A stretch of 64,000 nt of DNA from an uncultured Granulosicoccus sp. GTDB taxonomy: Bacteria > Pseudomonadota > Gammaproteobacteria > Granulosicoccales > Granulosicoccaceae. The notes under the pieces are model-generated. The model did not search any database and was not told the origin of the DNA. It saw only the letters and a list, made by a program, of their open reading frames with translations. Of the stretch, positions 40,338-49,274 are shown piece by piece; within the stretch, counting starts at the first letter, position 1; each line of letters starts with the position of its first letter. The DNA lies in assembly GCA_947495035.1 (NCBI GenBank), contig CANLXI010000014.1, forward strand, positions 1 to 64,000, read 5' to 3'. Made by a program: the position numbers and the translations under genes.

Positions 40338-40363
40338 CATCAGGCGACGAGGACCAGCGGCAT

Positions 40364-40404
40364 CGGCAACATCAACATCAACAACGGCAACGGCAACGGC
40401 AACG
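40364..40404. repeat. Short tandem repeats, ACATCA and ACGGCA type
   Basis: Two ATCAAC units followed by three AACGGC units and a partial fourth, in the 88-bp gap between the convergent channel and OsmC genes. It is non-coding on both strands. A second hexamer microsatellite in the same window lies beyond glmS. Confidence 0.8.
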
Positions 40405-40425
40405 ATGCAGCAGGCTGTCTATCGG

Positions 40426-40884
40426 CTACTTTGCCAACACCCACTGCTCCTCGATTCGGCATCCCGCCTGACGCAGGATGACCGACACTGGGCACTTCCT
40501 GCCGACCAGCTCACGCAAGCGCTGCACCGCCTCCTCACTGGCATCCGTGTCGAGCTCGACCCGCAGCCGTACATCCGGAAAAGGCACCGTCACATCTGCC
40601 CTGCCGAACACGCCCCGTGTGTCGAAATCCGCGCTGACCGACATCTTCAGGTCGCGCAGCTTCACACCCATTTGTCCGGCCACGAAATGCGTGATGACAT
40701 TGGTGCAACCCAGAAACGCTGACAGCAAGGTCTCCAGTGGCGTGGCATGAAGATCGGTACCACCGCGTTCCTTGGGCTCATCGGTAATCACCACATGACC
40801 TCTGGCGAGCATGTCGGTGCGTGCGGCGGTCACGGCAGCGGCCGTGACATCGATCCTGAACAGATCAGGCATGGATACAGTCAT
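40426..40884 (-). CDS. OsmC-family peroxiredoxin-like protein
   Basis: 152 residues. The two conserved cysteines lie in LLSAFLGCTNVITHFVAG (about residue 60) and GRKCPVSVILRQAG (about 131), the standard OsmC/Ohr pair, with GTDLHATPLETLLSAFLGC as the family signature. It reduces organic peroxides in the cytoplasm. It follows the Liv-type ABC genes by 30 bp on the same strand and may be the last gene of that unit. Confidence 0.88.
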   Translation of the reverse strand: MTVSMPDLFRIDVTAAAVTAARTDMLARGHVVITDEPKERGGTDLHATPLETLLSAFLGCTNVITHFVAGQMGVKLRDLKMSVSADFDTRGVFGRADVTVPFPDVRLRVELDTDASEEAVQRLRELVGRKCPVSVILRQAGCRIEEQWVLAK

Positions 40885-40914
40885 GGATAGTTTCCCTGTG
40901 GATAAGGTTGATCA

Positions 40915-41619
40915 TCAGACCGACAGATAGCGCGACACCAACTCGGGTGACTGGCGCAGTTCATCGGATGTGCCTTCGAACTTCACTTCACCCTTTTCCA
41001 GGATGTAAACCCGATCACTGAGATCCAGCACGAAGTTCAGGTTCTGTTCGGCAAGCACCAGGGACAGACCTGCAGCCTGGAGGGCAGCAATCTGCTCCTT
41101 GAGCTTGTCCACCACCAATGGCGCCAGCCCTTCGGATGGTTCATCGAGCAACAGCAATTCGGGGTTGCCCATCAGACTTCTGGCGATGGTCAGCATCTGC
41201 TGCTGCCCACCCGACAGATGCCCACCGCGACGATCCCTGAATCGCTCCAGCTCGGGAAACAGGGCGTACACCTTTTGCTCATCCCACTGCTCGGCATCAC
41301 CGTGCATGCGCCTGGCAATATCCAGATTTTCCCAGACCGTCAGATCAGGAAACACCCGACGGTCCTCAGGCACGAAACCCACTCCCAGACGGGCAATGTC
41401 GGAGGTCGGCATGCCGTTGACCTTTTGCCCCTTCCAGCTGACACTTCCCTGCGAAGGCGGCGTCAGACCCATGATGGAGCGCATGGTCGTACTCTTGCCC
41501 ACGCCATTGCGTCCGAGAAGGCCAACACTCTCACCCGCCTCGACCCGTACCGAAATATCGAACAGAACGTCCGAGATACCATAGGAGGTATGTATTCCAT
41601 CGACCTCAAGCAGCGTCAT
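40915..41619 (-). CDS. livF: Branched-chain-amino-acid-type ABC importer ATPase (LivF)
   Basis: 234 residues from the ATG at 41619, overlapping the end of the LivG gene by 14 bases. Walker A is GRNGVGKST, the signature is LSGGQQQM, and Walker B is LLLLDEPSEG. The DEPSEGLAP and LVLAEQNLNFVLDLSDRVYILEKG stretches are typical of LivF/UrtE. It powers import together with the LivG ATPase and the LivH/LivM permeases in the same operon. Substrates of this family include branched-chain amino acids, amides, urea and aromatic acids. Confidence 0.93.
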   Translation of the reverse strand: MTLLEVDGIHTSYGISDVLFDISVRVEAGESVGLLGRNGVGKSTTMRSIMGLTPPSQGSVSWKGQKVNGMPTSDIARLGVGFVPEDRRVFPDLTVWENLDIARRMHGDAEQWDEQKVYALFPELERFRDRRGGHLSGGQQQMLTIARSLMGNPELLLLDEPSEGLAPLVVDKLKEQIAALQAAGLSLVLAEQNLNFVLDLSDRVYILEKGEVKFEGTSDELRQSPELVSRYLSV

Positions 41620-42361
41620 CAGCGTAGCCTCCCAGGTATATCCTGCGCACATCGTCGTTGGCCCGAATCTCCTGTGGCGTGCCACTGGCCACCAGCTCGC
41701 CGTGGTGCAGAACCGAGATCCGGTCGGCGATGGTGAAGACCACATGCATATCATGCTCGGTGAACAACAGAGTCAGTTGCCGCTGTTCGGCGATGTCGGC
41801 AATCAGCGCAATTGAATCCAGCGTCTCCTGCGGCGACATACCTGCCGTGGGTTCATCCAGCAACAGCAGTTCGGGTTCGGAACACAGGGCTATGGCCAAC
41901 TCCAGCTGCTTCTGCTTGCCATAGGACATCAGCCCGGCGGTCACGGTCTCGTCCTCGGTGAGATTGACCAGTTCCAGCATCTGCAGGGTCTCCTCCCGGA
42001 ACAAGGCTTCGGCCTTGCGAAACAGTCGAAAGCTCATGCCTTTGTGAGCAATCATGGCGACCTGCACGTTCTCGAACACACTCATCTGCGGATAGATATT
42101 GATACGCTGGAAGGAGCGCCCGATACCACGCCGGACAATACGACTCGGCGAAAGCCCCGTGATTCGGCGCCCCTTGTAACTGACCACTCCCCGGGTGGGA
42201 ATGATCTGTCCCGTCAGACAGTTGAAGAAGGTCGTCTTGCCCGCTCCGTTAGGCCCGAGAATGGCGTGTCTTTCGCCTTCCTGCAATGTCAGGGATATCC
42301 CGTCCAATGCCTGAAAACCACTGAAATTCATGCCCAGATCGTTGATCGTCAGCACACTCAT
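41606..42361 (-). CDS. livG: Branched-chain-amino-acid-type ABC importer ATPase (LivG)
   Basis: 251 residues from the ATG at 42361, in an ATGA overlap with LivM. Walker A is GPNGAGKTT, the signature region is MSYGKQKQLELA, which departs from LSGGQ as in several Urt/amide-type systems, and Walker B is LLLLDEPTAGM. The fourth gene of the Liv set in transcription order. Confidence 0.93.
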   Translation of the reverse strand: MSVLTINDLGMNFSGFQALDGISLTLQEGERHAILGPNGAGKTTFFNCLTGQIIPTRGVVSYKGRRITGLSPSRIVRRGIGRSFQRINIYPQMSVFENVQVAMIAHKGMSFRLFRKAEALFREETLQMLELVNLTEDETVTAGLMSYGKQKQLELAIALCSEPELLLLDEPTAGMSPQETLDSIALIADIAEQRQLTLLFTEHDMHVVFTIADRISVLHHGELVASGTPQEIRANDDVRRIYLGGYADDAA

Positions 42362-43278
42362 CGTCGCGTTCCTCCTCGACGTCGATTCAGGAAGCCGGCA
42401 ATGCCCGTTGGCATGAAAAACAGGACAGCCAGTAGAATCACGCCCATGACCGACGGCCAGTACTGCGTGTATTCGGTGACGGTGCGATCCAGAAAGATCA
42501 GAACGGCGGCACCAATGACGGGGCCAACAAAGCTTCCCACGCCGCCGAGAATCGACATGATCATCACTTCCGCGGAGGTGGACCACCAGGCGGTTTCCAC
42601 GAATACCGAGTGATTGAATACGGTAAACAGGGCACCGGCCACACCGGCAAAGGTACCGGCCAGCGTGAAGGCCACCAATTGCACGCGGCGCACATTGACA
42701 CCGATGAATTCCGCACGGTTGCGGTTCTCTCGTGTGGCCACCAGTGTCATGCCATAGGCTGAACGCACGATGACCCACAATACGCTGGCACACAGCAGAA
42801 CGACACACAGAGAGAAATAGAAGAAGCGCACCGGTGAATCGAGAAATTCAGGCACAGCCACACCGATGAATCCGGTATCTCCCCCCGTCACACTCACCCA
42901 CTTGAAAGCGATGGCCCAGACCAGTTGTCCGAAGGCCAGCGTCAGCATGGAAAAATAGATTTCAGTGAGCTTGACGCAGAAGTAGCCGACGAGAGCCGCT
43001 GCCAGAGCGGTCACTGCCACCGCCGCCGGAAAGGCAAGCAGAAACGGCCAGCCCAGCGTAGTCAGCAGAATGGCGCTGGCGTAGGCGCCTATCGAGAACC
43101 AGGCGGCATGACCGAAGGATATCAATCCGCCATAACCCAGCAGCAGATTGAAACTCAGCGCAAACAGCGCGAATATCTGTATTTCAATGACCAGATAGAT
43201 CAGATAACGACTCCCTGCCAGCGGCACCAGCGCCAGTAGCAATACCAGCAAAGCCGCTCCCGTAATTGACTTGTTCAT
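42358..43278 (-). CDS. livM: Branched-chain-amino-acid-type ABC importer permease (LivM)
   Basis: 306 residues from the ATG at 43278, overlapping the LivH stop (ATGA). It has about nine hydrophobic segments, with the family stretch FALSFNLLLGYGGLISFGHAAWFSIGAY near the N-terminus and GRGGVG-like EVMIMSILGGVGSFVGPVIGAAVLI near the C-terminus (glycine-rich coupling region). It forms the channel together with LivH. Confidence 0.93.
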   Translation of the reverse strand: MNKSITGAALLVLLLALVPLAGSRYLIYLVIEIQIFALFALSFNLLLGYGGLISFGHAAWFSIGAYASAILLTTLGWPFLLAFPAAVAVTALAAALVGYFCVKLTEIYFSMLTLAFGQLVWAIAFKWVSVTGGDTGFIGVAVPEFLDSPVRFFYFSLCVVLLCASVLWVIVRSAYGMTLVATRENRNRAEFIGVNVRRVQLVAFTLAGTFAGVAGALFTVFNHSVFVETAWWSTSAEVMIMSILGGVGSFVGPVIGAAVLIFLDRTVTEYTQYWPSVMGVILLAVLFFMPTGIAGFLNRRRGGTRR

Positions 43279-44171
43279 CGATAGCCCGCCTCGGGTTTGC
43301 CCAACAGCCCCCAGGGGCGTATCAACAGCACCAGCACCATCATCAGATAGATGAGCACTATCTCGAACTCGGGTATCAGCAAGACGCCGAAGGCGTTGAG
43401 CAAGCCCAGTATCAGGGAACCGAGAAAGGCCCCACCAAGACTTCCCAGACCACCGATGATGGCGATGATGAAGCACTCCACGACGATCTCGGCATCCATG
43501 CCCGGTGCCAGCGCGATCGCGGGTGCGGCCAGCGCCCCGCCCATGCCGGCTATTGCAGAACCGGCCACGAACACCCACAGATAGATGCGCCCGACATTGA
43601 TGCCCAGAGACTCCAGCATCTCGCGATCCTGCCGCGCCGCCCTGACCAGTCGCCCAGCCCGGGTTCGATTGACGAAATACCACAAGCCCAGCCCCACCAG
43701 CACCCCGATGACACACAGCAGGAGACGATAGCTCGGGTAGTAGGCCACACCCAGATTGGTGGCACCGTCCAGACCCGGCGGGAACGACACCGACAGAACC
43801 GAACTACCCCAGCCAACCTTGACCAGGTCGCCAATGAGCAGCACCAATGCATAGGTGAAGAGCAATTGATACAGGTGATCCCGATGATAGAGATGACGCA
43901 GCATCAGGCGCTCGATGATCCAGGCGAGCGCACCCAAGGCCAGCGCAGAACCGATGACCGCCAGCCAGAATCCCATGGGGCTCATGTCAAAGGCGCCGAC
44001 CAGCGTGAAGCAGACATAGCCGCCCAGCATGAAGAAGGCACCATGGGCGAAATTCAAGACGCGTAGCACACCCAGAATCAGCGTCAGTCCTGACGAGATG
44101 ATGAACAGATTCATCCCCAGCGATAGTCCGTTCATCAGCTGGATGAAAAGTAGAACCGGATTGTCGAACAT
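43275..44171 (-). CDS. livH: Branched-chain-amino-acid-type ABC importer permease (LivH)
   Basis: 298 residues from the ATG at 44171. Characteristic stretches are NGLSLGMNLFIISSGLTLILGVLRVLNFAHGAFFMLGGY at the N-terminus, broken only by small changes from LivH, and VVECFIIAIIGGLGSLGGAFLGSLILG in the coupling region. A GC-rich hairpin separates it from the upstream binding protein gene. Confidence 0.93.
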   Translation of the reverse strand: MFDNPVLLFIQLMNGLSLGMNLFIISSGLTLILGVLRVLNFAHGAFFMLGGYVCFTLVGAFDMSPMGFWLAVIGSALALGALAWIIERLMLRHLYHRDHLYQLLFTYALVLLIGDLVKVGWGSSVLSVSFPPGLDGATNLGVAYYPSYRLLLCVIGVLVGLGLWYFVNRTRAGRLVRAARQDREMLESLGINVGRIYLWVFVAGSAIAGMGGALAAPAIALAPGMDAEIVVECFIIAIIGGLGSLGGAFLGSLILGLLNAFGVLLIPEFEIVLIYLMMVLVLLIRPWGLLGKPEAGYR

Positions 44172-44285
44172 GTACAGGCACTCCGATGGTTGCTTGACCG
44201 TATAGGCAGGGGGAGCAGCGACAAGTGGTCGCCGCTGGCCCGCGGGGAGCGGCGCGATGATCATCGCGCCGGCACCGAGTGTTTA

Positions 44286-44306
44286 CCCCGGGGTCTGACC
44301 CCGGGG
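44286..44306 (-). promoter_or_regulatory. GC-rich hairpin between livK and livH
   Basis: CCCCGGGGTC, one base, GACCCCGGGG: a 10-bp arm on each side, 7 bp past the livK stop codon and about 115 bp before livH. In operons of this kind such a structure commonly protects the binding-protein mRNA and lowers transcription of the permease genes; that role is inferred. Confidence 0.6.
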
Positions 44307-44312
44307 CAGCGG

Positions 44313-45512
44313 TCAGTCCATCAGGTCGTCGGCCGGCACATACTCGACCGGATTCAGAACCTTGAAGGGGTAGCTCTCATCTTCCGAGTCACTCATCTGC
44401 CCCCAGAATTGCCCCCGATTGGCCTGATGGTCGGATGCGCGCATGGTCTGCTTGCCAATGGGCGTATCGATGGTCAAGCCTTCAAGCGCGGCAATCACGG
44501 CATCCGCGTTCACATCGCCCGCGGCCCGGACACCTTCCAGAACCCATTTGGCCGCGATATAACCGGTACTGGGCCAGGATGGCGGATGCTCGCTACCCAG
44601 ATAGGCCTTCAGCTCCTTCACATAGGCGTTGTGCTCAGGAGTATCCGGGTAGTAGAAGAGCTCGTAGCTGTTGGTCCAGATGCCTGCCGGCATGTCCTTG
44701 CCCATGTTCTCGGATACCAGCGGGGCACCCACTTCGCCGGCACTGACGAATTCCAGCTGATCGAAGAAGCCGAACGGTTTGGCCTGTTTGGCAAAGGCGG
44801 GGAAGATGCCACCCCAGATATTGGAGAACACCCCGTCACAACCGGCCCCCATGGTCTTGGTGATATAGGCGGTGTAGTCTGTGGTACCGAACTTGGGCCA
44901 CTCCTGATTGATGATCTGCGCATCAGGGCGAATCTTCTGCAGATGGGCCGTGAAGGATTCATCGAGACTGTAGCCATAGGAGTAGTCCAGCAGCAGGGTA
45001 CAGACCTTGTCCCAGCCCAGCTTGTCGACAATGATGGCTGCCGATTTTCCTTCGGTATTGGTATTGGCAGCTGCCCGGAAAAGATGTCGGTGAAAATACT
45101 CGGGGCTTGTCATTTCGGTGGTCTTGGGAATCGACGCGACATAGATCACGCCTTCCTGTTTGGCCACTTCCGAAATCGCCTGCCCTTCCGAAGAGCTGAT
45201 GCCACCGACCAGGAAATCCACCCCGTCCTTGGCAATCATGTCACGGGCAGCAGCCGTGGCCTCTGCAGGGTTGCATTTCGAATCCCGATGAACCGTGACC
45301 ACCTTGCGCCCATCAATGCCGCCTTCGGCATTGACCTTGTCAACGAGCATCTGGTGCCCCTTGAGTGCCGACTCACCAAATATCAGACAGGGTCCAGAAG
45401 TGGCATACAGAGCGCCTATCCTGATTTCCTGCTCCTCCGCCAGGGCGGGATGTGACGCCATCGCAGCGGTAACTGCGGCGCACACGAGAAGTGCTGTCGT
45501 TTTCTTCGACAT
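44313..45512 (-). CDS. Branched-chain-amino-acid-type ABC substrate-binding protein (LivK-like)
   Basis: 399 residues from the ATG at 45512, which follows a strong GGAGGAAAA site. The signal peptide ends HPALAEEQ. Periplasmic_binding type-1 features are EIRIGALYATSGPCLIFGES, KGHQMLVDKVNAEGGIDGRKV, DGVDFLVGGISSSEGQAI and GYIAAKWVLEGV. The position of SGPCLIFG and the unusual cysteine mark it as a divergent member; amides, urea, purine breakdown products or amino acids are all possible. It leads the transporter genes and follows an SMP-30 lactonase and a tautomerase on the same strand. Confidence 0.88.
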   Translation of the reverse strand: MSKKTTALLVCAAVTAAMASHPALAEEQEIRIGALYATSGPCLIFGESALKGHQMLVDKVNAEGGIDGRKVVTVHRDSKCNPAEATAAARDMIAKDGVDFLVGGISSSEGQAISEVAKQEGVIYVASIPKTTEMTSPEYFHRHLFRAAANTNTEGKSAAIIVDKLGWDKVCTLLLDYSYGYSLDESFTAHLQKIRPDAQIINQEWPKFGTTDYTAYITKTMGAGCDGVFSNIWGGIFPAFAKQAKPFGFFDQLEFVSAGEVGAPLVSENMGKDMPAGIWTNSYELFYYPDTPEHNAYVKELKAYLGSEHPPSWPSTGYIAAKWVLEGVRAAGDVNADAVIAALEGLTIDTPIGKQTMRASDHQANRGQFWGQMSDSEDESYPFKVLNPVEYVPADDLMD

Positions 45513-45576
45513 GGTATTTTCCTCCATTATTATAAGGATATTGATGCTGAGCTCGCGCCAGCGCCTGCCAGCAATT

Positions 45577-46464
45577 TCAGAAAGCCGGCAGACCTGCAGT
45601 GCGCGTTTCGCAGCGGTACAACGAGGTGGATGAGGTAAAGAACAGTTGTCGCAGATCCTCACCCCCCCAGGTGAAGTTCGCGGTCAGCTCGGCCATCAGA
45701 ATGACCCCGAGACAAACCCCATCCGGTGTGAACACATGCACTCCCCCGGGGCCCGTGCAGTAGAGATTGCCGAGGGAATCGATCTTCATGCCGTCCGGAT
45801 GACCTTCGGCTTCCCCGTCAAGGGTCACCCAGACATCACCACCACTGGCGTCACCCTGTGCGTTCACGTCGAACACGCGCACATGGGACCGCTCGGTATC
45901 GTTGACATAGAGACGCTGCTGATCGAGCGACAGGCACAGGCCATTGGGTTGTGCGAAATCATCAGCCAGCAAGGACAGGCCGCTACCGTCAGGCTTCACG
46001 CAATAGACTCCGCGGAATGACAACTCCGGTTCTCGAGGGACACCGAAGAACTCCATACGCCCATAGGTGGGATCGGTGAAGAACACCAGACCATCTCGAC
46101 GCACCACGATGTCATTGGGGCTGTTCAACTCCTGCCCATCGTAATGCGAAGCAAGCACCGTGATGGATTGATCGGCTTCGGTGCGGGTGACGCGACTGGT
46201 GGCATGCTCGCAGGTGAGCATACGACCCTGTGCATCGTAGGCATTGCCGTTGGCCATGTTGCTGGGTTGGCGCAAGGTGGTCACACCGGTACTCGGCGAC
46301 CAGCGACGCATGTGATCGGCCGGCATGTCCGAAAAGGTCAGATGATGCTCTTGCGTATGCCAGATGGGCCCCTCGGTGAACGTGAATCCACCGGCCAGTC
46401 TTTCCAGCTCAACCGTATCGCCGATCATCTCGCGGAAGCGTTCATCGCGTATCTGAGCACTCAC
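45577..46464 (-). CDS. SMP-30/gluconolactonase-family protein
   Basis: 295 residues from the GTG at 46464, in a GTGA overlap with the tautomerase gene. The six-bladed propeller pattern is evident: TEGPIWHTQEHHLTFSDMP (metal-ligand Glu), NGNAYDAQGRMLTCEHA, LNSPNDIVVRRDGLVFFTDPTYG (metal-ligand Asn), QPNGLCLSLDQQRLYVNDTE and GHPDGMKIDSLGNLYCTGPGGV (metal-ligand Asp). It hydrolyses a sugar or other lactone in a divalent-metal-dependent way. No signal peptide is present, so it is cytoplasmic. Its partner substrate is unknown. Confidence 0.9.
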   Translation of the reverse strand: MSAQIRDERFREMIGDTVELERLAGGFTFTEGPIWHTQEHHLTFSDMPADHMRRWSPSTGVTTLRQPSNMANGNAYDAQGRMLTCEHATSRVTRTEADQSITVLASHYDGQELNSPNDIVVRRDGLVFFTDPTYGRMEFFGVPREPELSFRGVYCVKPDGSGLSLLADDFAQPNGLCLSLDQQRLYVNDTERSHVRVFDVNAQGDASGGDVWVTLDGEAEGHPDGMKIDSLGNLYCTGPGGVHVFTPDGVCLGVILMAELTANFTWGGEDLRQLFFTSSTSLYRCETRTAGLPAF

Positions 46465-46670
46465 GATTGCGCCCTGAGTTCCTTGACGCGTTGACCCCCG
46501 GAAAACCAGTCGGATTCGGACACTTCATCGAATACGATCCAGACATTGCTGGCGGGAATTCCTGCAGCCTCAGCGATGGATCGTGTCACGTCCTCATTGA
46601 TTCTTGCCTTGATTCCCACCGGATCTGCAGCAATGACTTCCTTGACAATTCGAATGTTCACAAATGGCAT
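46461..46670 (-). CDS. 4-oxalocrotonate-tautomerase-family protein
   Basis: 69 residues from the ATG at 46670. After methionine removal the catalytic Pro-1 is exposed (MPFVNIRIVKE), and GIPASNVWIVFDEVSESDW is the usual second strand region. It would interconvert keto and enol forms of a small acid. It is the first gene of the unit that continues into the lactonase and Liv importer. A longer open frame to 46994 lies over the regulatory region and is rejected. Confidence 0.85.
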   Translation of the reverse strand: MPFVNIRIVKEVIAADPVGIKARINEDVTRSIAEAAGIPASNVWIVFDEVSESDWFSGGQRVKELRAQS

Positions 46671-46746
46671 GGCGCTCTCCGATACGTGGTTGCCGAACCG
46701 GAATCTGTTCGGTTGCCAGCAGTCTACGGATGACGTTCTGGCGGTA

Positions 46747-46805
46747 TACGCAGAGGTACGCAGACTATGCACGGAAGGCCGCACATCGGCTGCGGGAACC
46801 CGCAG
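46747..46805 (-). promoter_or_regulatory. Putative operator region upstream of the tautomerase-lactonase-liv operon
   Basis: Two direct TACGCAGA copies ten bases apart (46747-46754, 46757-46764) and a palindrome TGCGGGAACCCGCA (46791-46804; arms extend by one C/G pair on each side). The first TACGCAGA begins 77 bp upstream of the tautomerase start. The same palindrome and a TACGCAGA at exactly the same 77-bp offset occur upstream of the histidine kinase gene. They are probably binding sites for the adjacent LuxR-type response regulator (inference). Confidence 0.5.
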
Positions 46806-46947
46806 GTGTTGCTCGGCCATGGGTGTAGGGGCCTGAGCTGCATTGAGCCGCACCCTGCTCGATTCGAAGCGGTCCGGCTTGCGTTGACTCGACGAAGCTG
46901 CAACAACATCAGCAACGCTGGCACCGTCCGCGTACCGCCACGCAAAC

Positions 46948-47685
46948 TCAGTCCTGTCGCCCCTCGCGCCTGAACCATTCCTGCAGCAAGGCATCCTCGT
47001 TCTTCAGCGAGTCCGAGTTCAGCAGGCCGCGCGACATGGCCAGAAAGACAGCCCGCGTCCGCGCGTTGTAGCAGGGGCCGTGAGTTCCGGAAGGAATCTC
47101 GGAACGATCCAGACCCAGCTTCAGATACAACTGTTGCAGACGACTCTGAGCACCTCGCAGCGAGACATTGCGCCGGGCTGCCATGACCTTGTCGGTCAGG
47201 CCCAGACTCAGATCCACCAGTGCCTCGTATTCGCACTCCGACAAGCCGGCATGCTGATCACGACTGCGACGCTGAACACCGCGCACTTCCCTGTCCACGA
47301 TGCATTGCTCCTCGAGAAACACGCCCTGGATAGCCAGATGCAGGCGATCCTCGGAGGCGGACTTCAGAATATAGCCGTAGACTGCCTGTTCCGGCACGAT
47401 GCGCGTGATGCCCCGAATGTAGGCCTCTTCGGCATAGTTCGACCAGAACAGAATCCGTGTCTCCGGTCGGCAGCGCCAGATATGTCTGGCAACATCCACG
47501 CCGGTGACCTTCGGCATCTGCAAGTCGAGAATCACGCGATCGTGGTGGTAGCGGTCGAAGCTGCGCATGGCCTCGGCACCATCGGCCGTTTCCTCGACAT
47601 GCTGCAGATCGGGCAGAACCGTCAGAGCGATCGATTTCAGAAATGTGCGATGCAGGGCATCGTCCTCCGCGATGAGCAGACTCAC
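46948..47685 (-). CDS. LuxR/NarL-family response regulator
   Basis: 245 residues from the GTG at 47685, in a GTGA overlap with the kinase gene. The receiver domain has the acidic pair in IAEDDA, the phosphorylated Asp in VILDLQMPKVTG (about residue 54) and the switch lysine in YILKSAS. The GerE-type helix-turn-helix is LSECEYEALVDLSLGLTDKVMAARRNVS and ends in LYLKLGL. After it comes a 50-residue C-terminal extension. It is phosphorylated by the adjacent kinase and should bind the repeated elements upstream of both flanking operons (inference). Confidence 0.9.
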   Translation of the reverse strand: MSLLIAEDDALHRTFLKSIALTVLPDLQHVEETADGAEAMRSFDRYHHDRVILDLQMPKVTGVDVARHIWRCRPETRILFWSNYAEEAYIRGITRIVPEQAVYGYILKSASEDRLHLAIQGVFLEEQCIVDREVRGVQRRSRDQHAGLSECEYEALVDLSLGLTDKVMAARRNVSLRGAQSRLQQLYLKLGLDRSEIPSGTHGPCYNARTRAVFLAMSRGLLNSDSLKNEDALLQEWFRREGRQD

Positions 47686-49022
47686 CGGGCAACCTCCAGC
47701 GTCTCGAGCATGTCGGCAGGCAACGGCATGCAGAGCTCCACCTGTGTACCGCAGCCCTGGTCGACTTGCGTGATGCTGACCGTGGCAAAGACCAGCGCCG
47801 CGCGGGTGTGGATGTTGGCGATGCCACCGTGCTGGACATGTTCAGGGCTGGCGATGCCGATGCCATCATCGCGTATGCGGATATACAGACACGGCGCCTC
47901 CACCACAAGCTGTACCTCGATACGACGCGCCTCGGCGTGTTTCACCGCATTGTTGATCGCTTCCTGAACCATCCGATACAGCGACACGGTGACCGACTCG
48001 GGCAGGGTGTCGACAATCCCCCGGCTGGCATCGATCAGCTGGGTCTCCACTGCGGACTTCAGATTGGCAGTACAGCGCTGCAGATGCGCCTCGATGGCAT
48101 CGGCAAAACCGAACAACTGCAACACGCCGGGTTTCATGTCTTCGACAATCCCTCGCAGCTCCACCAGACTGTTCTCCAGATCGTGTTCGATCGAGAGCAG
48201 CATCTCTTCATCAAATCGCCCGGCGGATCGCACCTTGGCCAGTCGTCGCGAGAGCCTGGCCAGATCGGCCAAGGTCTGATCGTGCAGGTCCATCCCCAGA
48301 CGTTGTCGCTCCTGCTCCATGCCTTCGGTCAGATTCTGGGCCCCCAGACGCAAGGCTTCCTCACGGCCGCGCGCTTCACTCTCAGCGACCGCCGCATCCC
48401 GCGCTTCACGACCTCGCTCCAGCGCGAACAGATAGGCGGCGACCAGATCAGCGGCTCCCTGGGCGATCTCCACCAGGCGCTCGTCATATTGCGCCGTGCG
48501 ATGACTGCTGATGGCCAGCGAGCCGGTGATCTCGCCCTTGACCCGCAGGGGAACGATGATCCGGCTGTGCAGATTCGCCTCGAAAATGGGGGCATTATCC
48601 GCCCCGTCGAAATGAAAGCGATCATCCTGCCAGGCATCGTCGGTCAGGATATGGTCCGCATTCCCCCACAGGACGTCTCGAATCGGACTGCACTCGGTGG
48701 GCTTCAGACGGTTTTTCAACTGGCTCCAGGACGTGTGCAATCTGGCCTCGTAGCAGATCTGGATACCCGAGGCATGCAGAAGGACGATGTCGAGATGATC
48801 ATGCGGTATGAGGCTGCGCAAACCGTTAGCGAAATTTCTGAGAACCGTGTCATATTCCGTCGGCCCGGCAATGGTGCGGGCAATCGACAGAAAGCAGGCC
48901 AGTGCCTGGGCAGGATCGGGCAAGGTACTCTGCCTGTCGTCCTGCGAGGACCTTCGTGCGCTTGTCAGCTTTCCGGACAATGGTGCCAATACCTCGTTCA
49001 GACAGTGAAAACGACAGGACAT
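47682..49022 (-). CDS. Soluble GAF-domain histidine kinase (HisKA_3 type)
   Basis: 446 residues with no membrane segment. A GAF sensor domain covers about 55-205 (HSRIIVPLRVKGEITGSLAISSH near its end), a helical linker follows, and the phosphoacceptor region is ERQRLGMDLHDQTLADLARL with His around residue 250. The HATPase_c domain has the N-box EAINNAVKHAEA and G1 RDDGIGI. A soluble GAF sensor points to a cytoplasmic small-molecule signal, possibly a purine or ring compound given the neighbours. It is divergent from the demethylase-like genes and overlaps the response regulator gene. Confidence 0.9.
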   Translation of the reverse strand: MSCRFHCLNEVLAPLSGKLTSARRSSQDDRQSTLPDPAQALACFLSIARTIAGPTEYDTVLRNFANGLRSLIPHDHLDIVLLHASGIQICYEARLHTSWSQLKNRLKPTECSPIRDVLWGNADHILTDDAWQDDRFHFDGADNAPIFEANLHSRIIVPLRVKGEITGSLAISSHRTAQYDERLVEIAQGAADLVAAYLFALERGREARDAAVAESEARGREEALRLGAQNLTEGMEQERQRLGMDLHDQTLADLARLSRRLAKVRSAGRFDEEMLLSIEHDLENSLVELRGIVEDMKPGVLQLFGFADAIEAHLQRCTANLKSAVETQLIDASRGIVDTLPESVTVSLYRMVQEAINNAVKHAEARRIEVQLVVEAPCLYIRIRDDGIGIASPEHVQHGGIANIHTRAALVFATVSITQVDQGCGTQVELCMPLPADMLETLEVAR

Positions 49023-49098
49023 CTGCCTTCGGCGGCAGCACTCGTCATCGTCGACAGGCTCGTGCAGCTGCTGCGAGCACCACCCAACACGGCGCGAG

Positions 49099-49167
49099 TA
49101 CGCAGAGTCACAGCTCGGACTCTGGTGGTAAAGCGTAGTTTACGCCAAACTCTTGCGGGAACCCGCA
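49099..49167. promoter_or_regulatory. Putative operator region between the kinase and demethylase-like genes
   Basis: Contains TACGCAGA (49099-49106), an inverted repeat GCGTA-GTT-TACGC (49133-49145) and the palindrome TGCGGGAACCCGCA (49154-49167), identical over 14 bases to the one at 46791-46804. The palindrome is 108 bp before the ndmC-like start and 132 bp before the kinase start; TACGCAGA starts 77 bp upstream of the kinase, the same offset as at the liv operon. Shared control of both operons and autoregulation are inferred. Confidence 0.5.
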
Positions 49168-49274
49168 GAGCGGCCCTGCCCTGTTGATGCGGGCTGGTCG
49201 ACAGTGTTTGACAGATGCCAGACCAGTTGGCACAGTCTGAAATCTTCCTGTTGCCGACCGTCTGACAGCCTACG

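Noticed and set aside
38577..40340. 587-codon minus frame opposite the potassium channel gene
   Set aside because: Antisense shadow; the plus strand has pore, RCK motifs and a coupled upstream gene.
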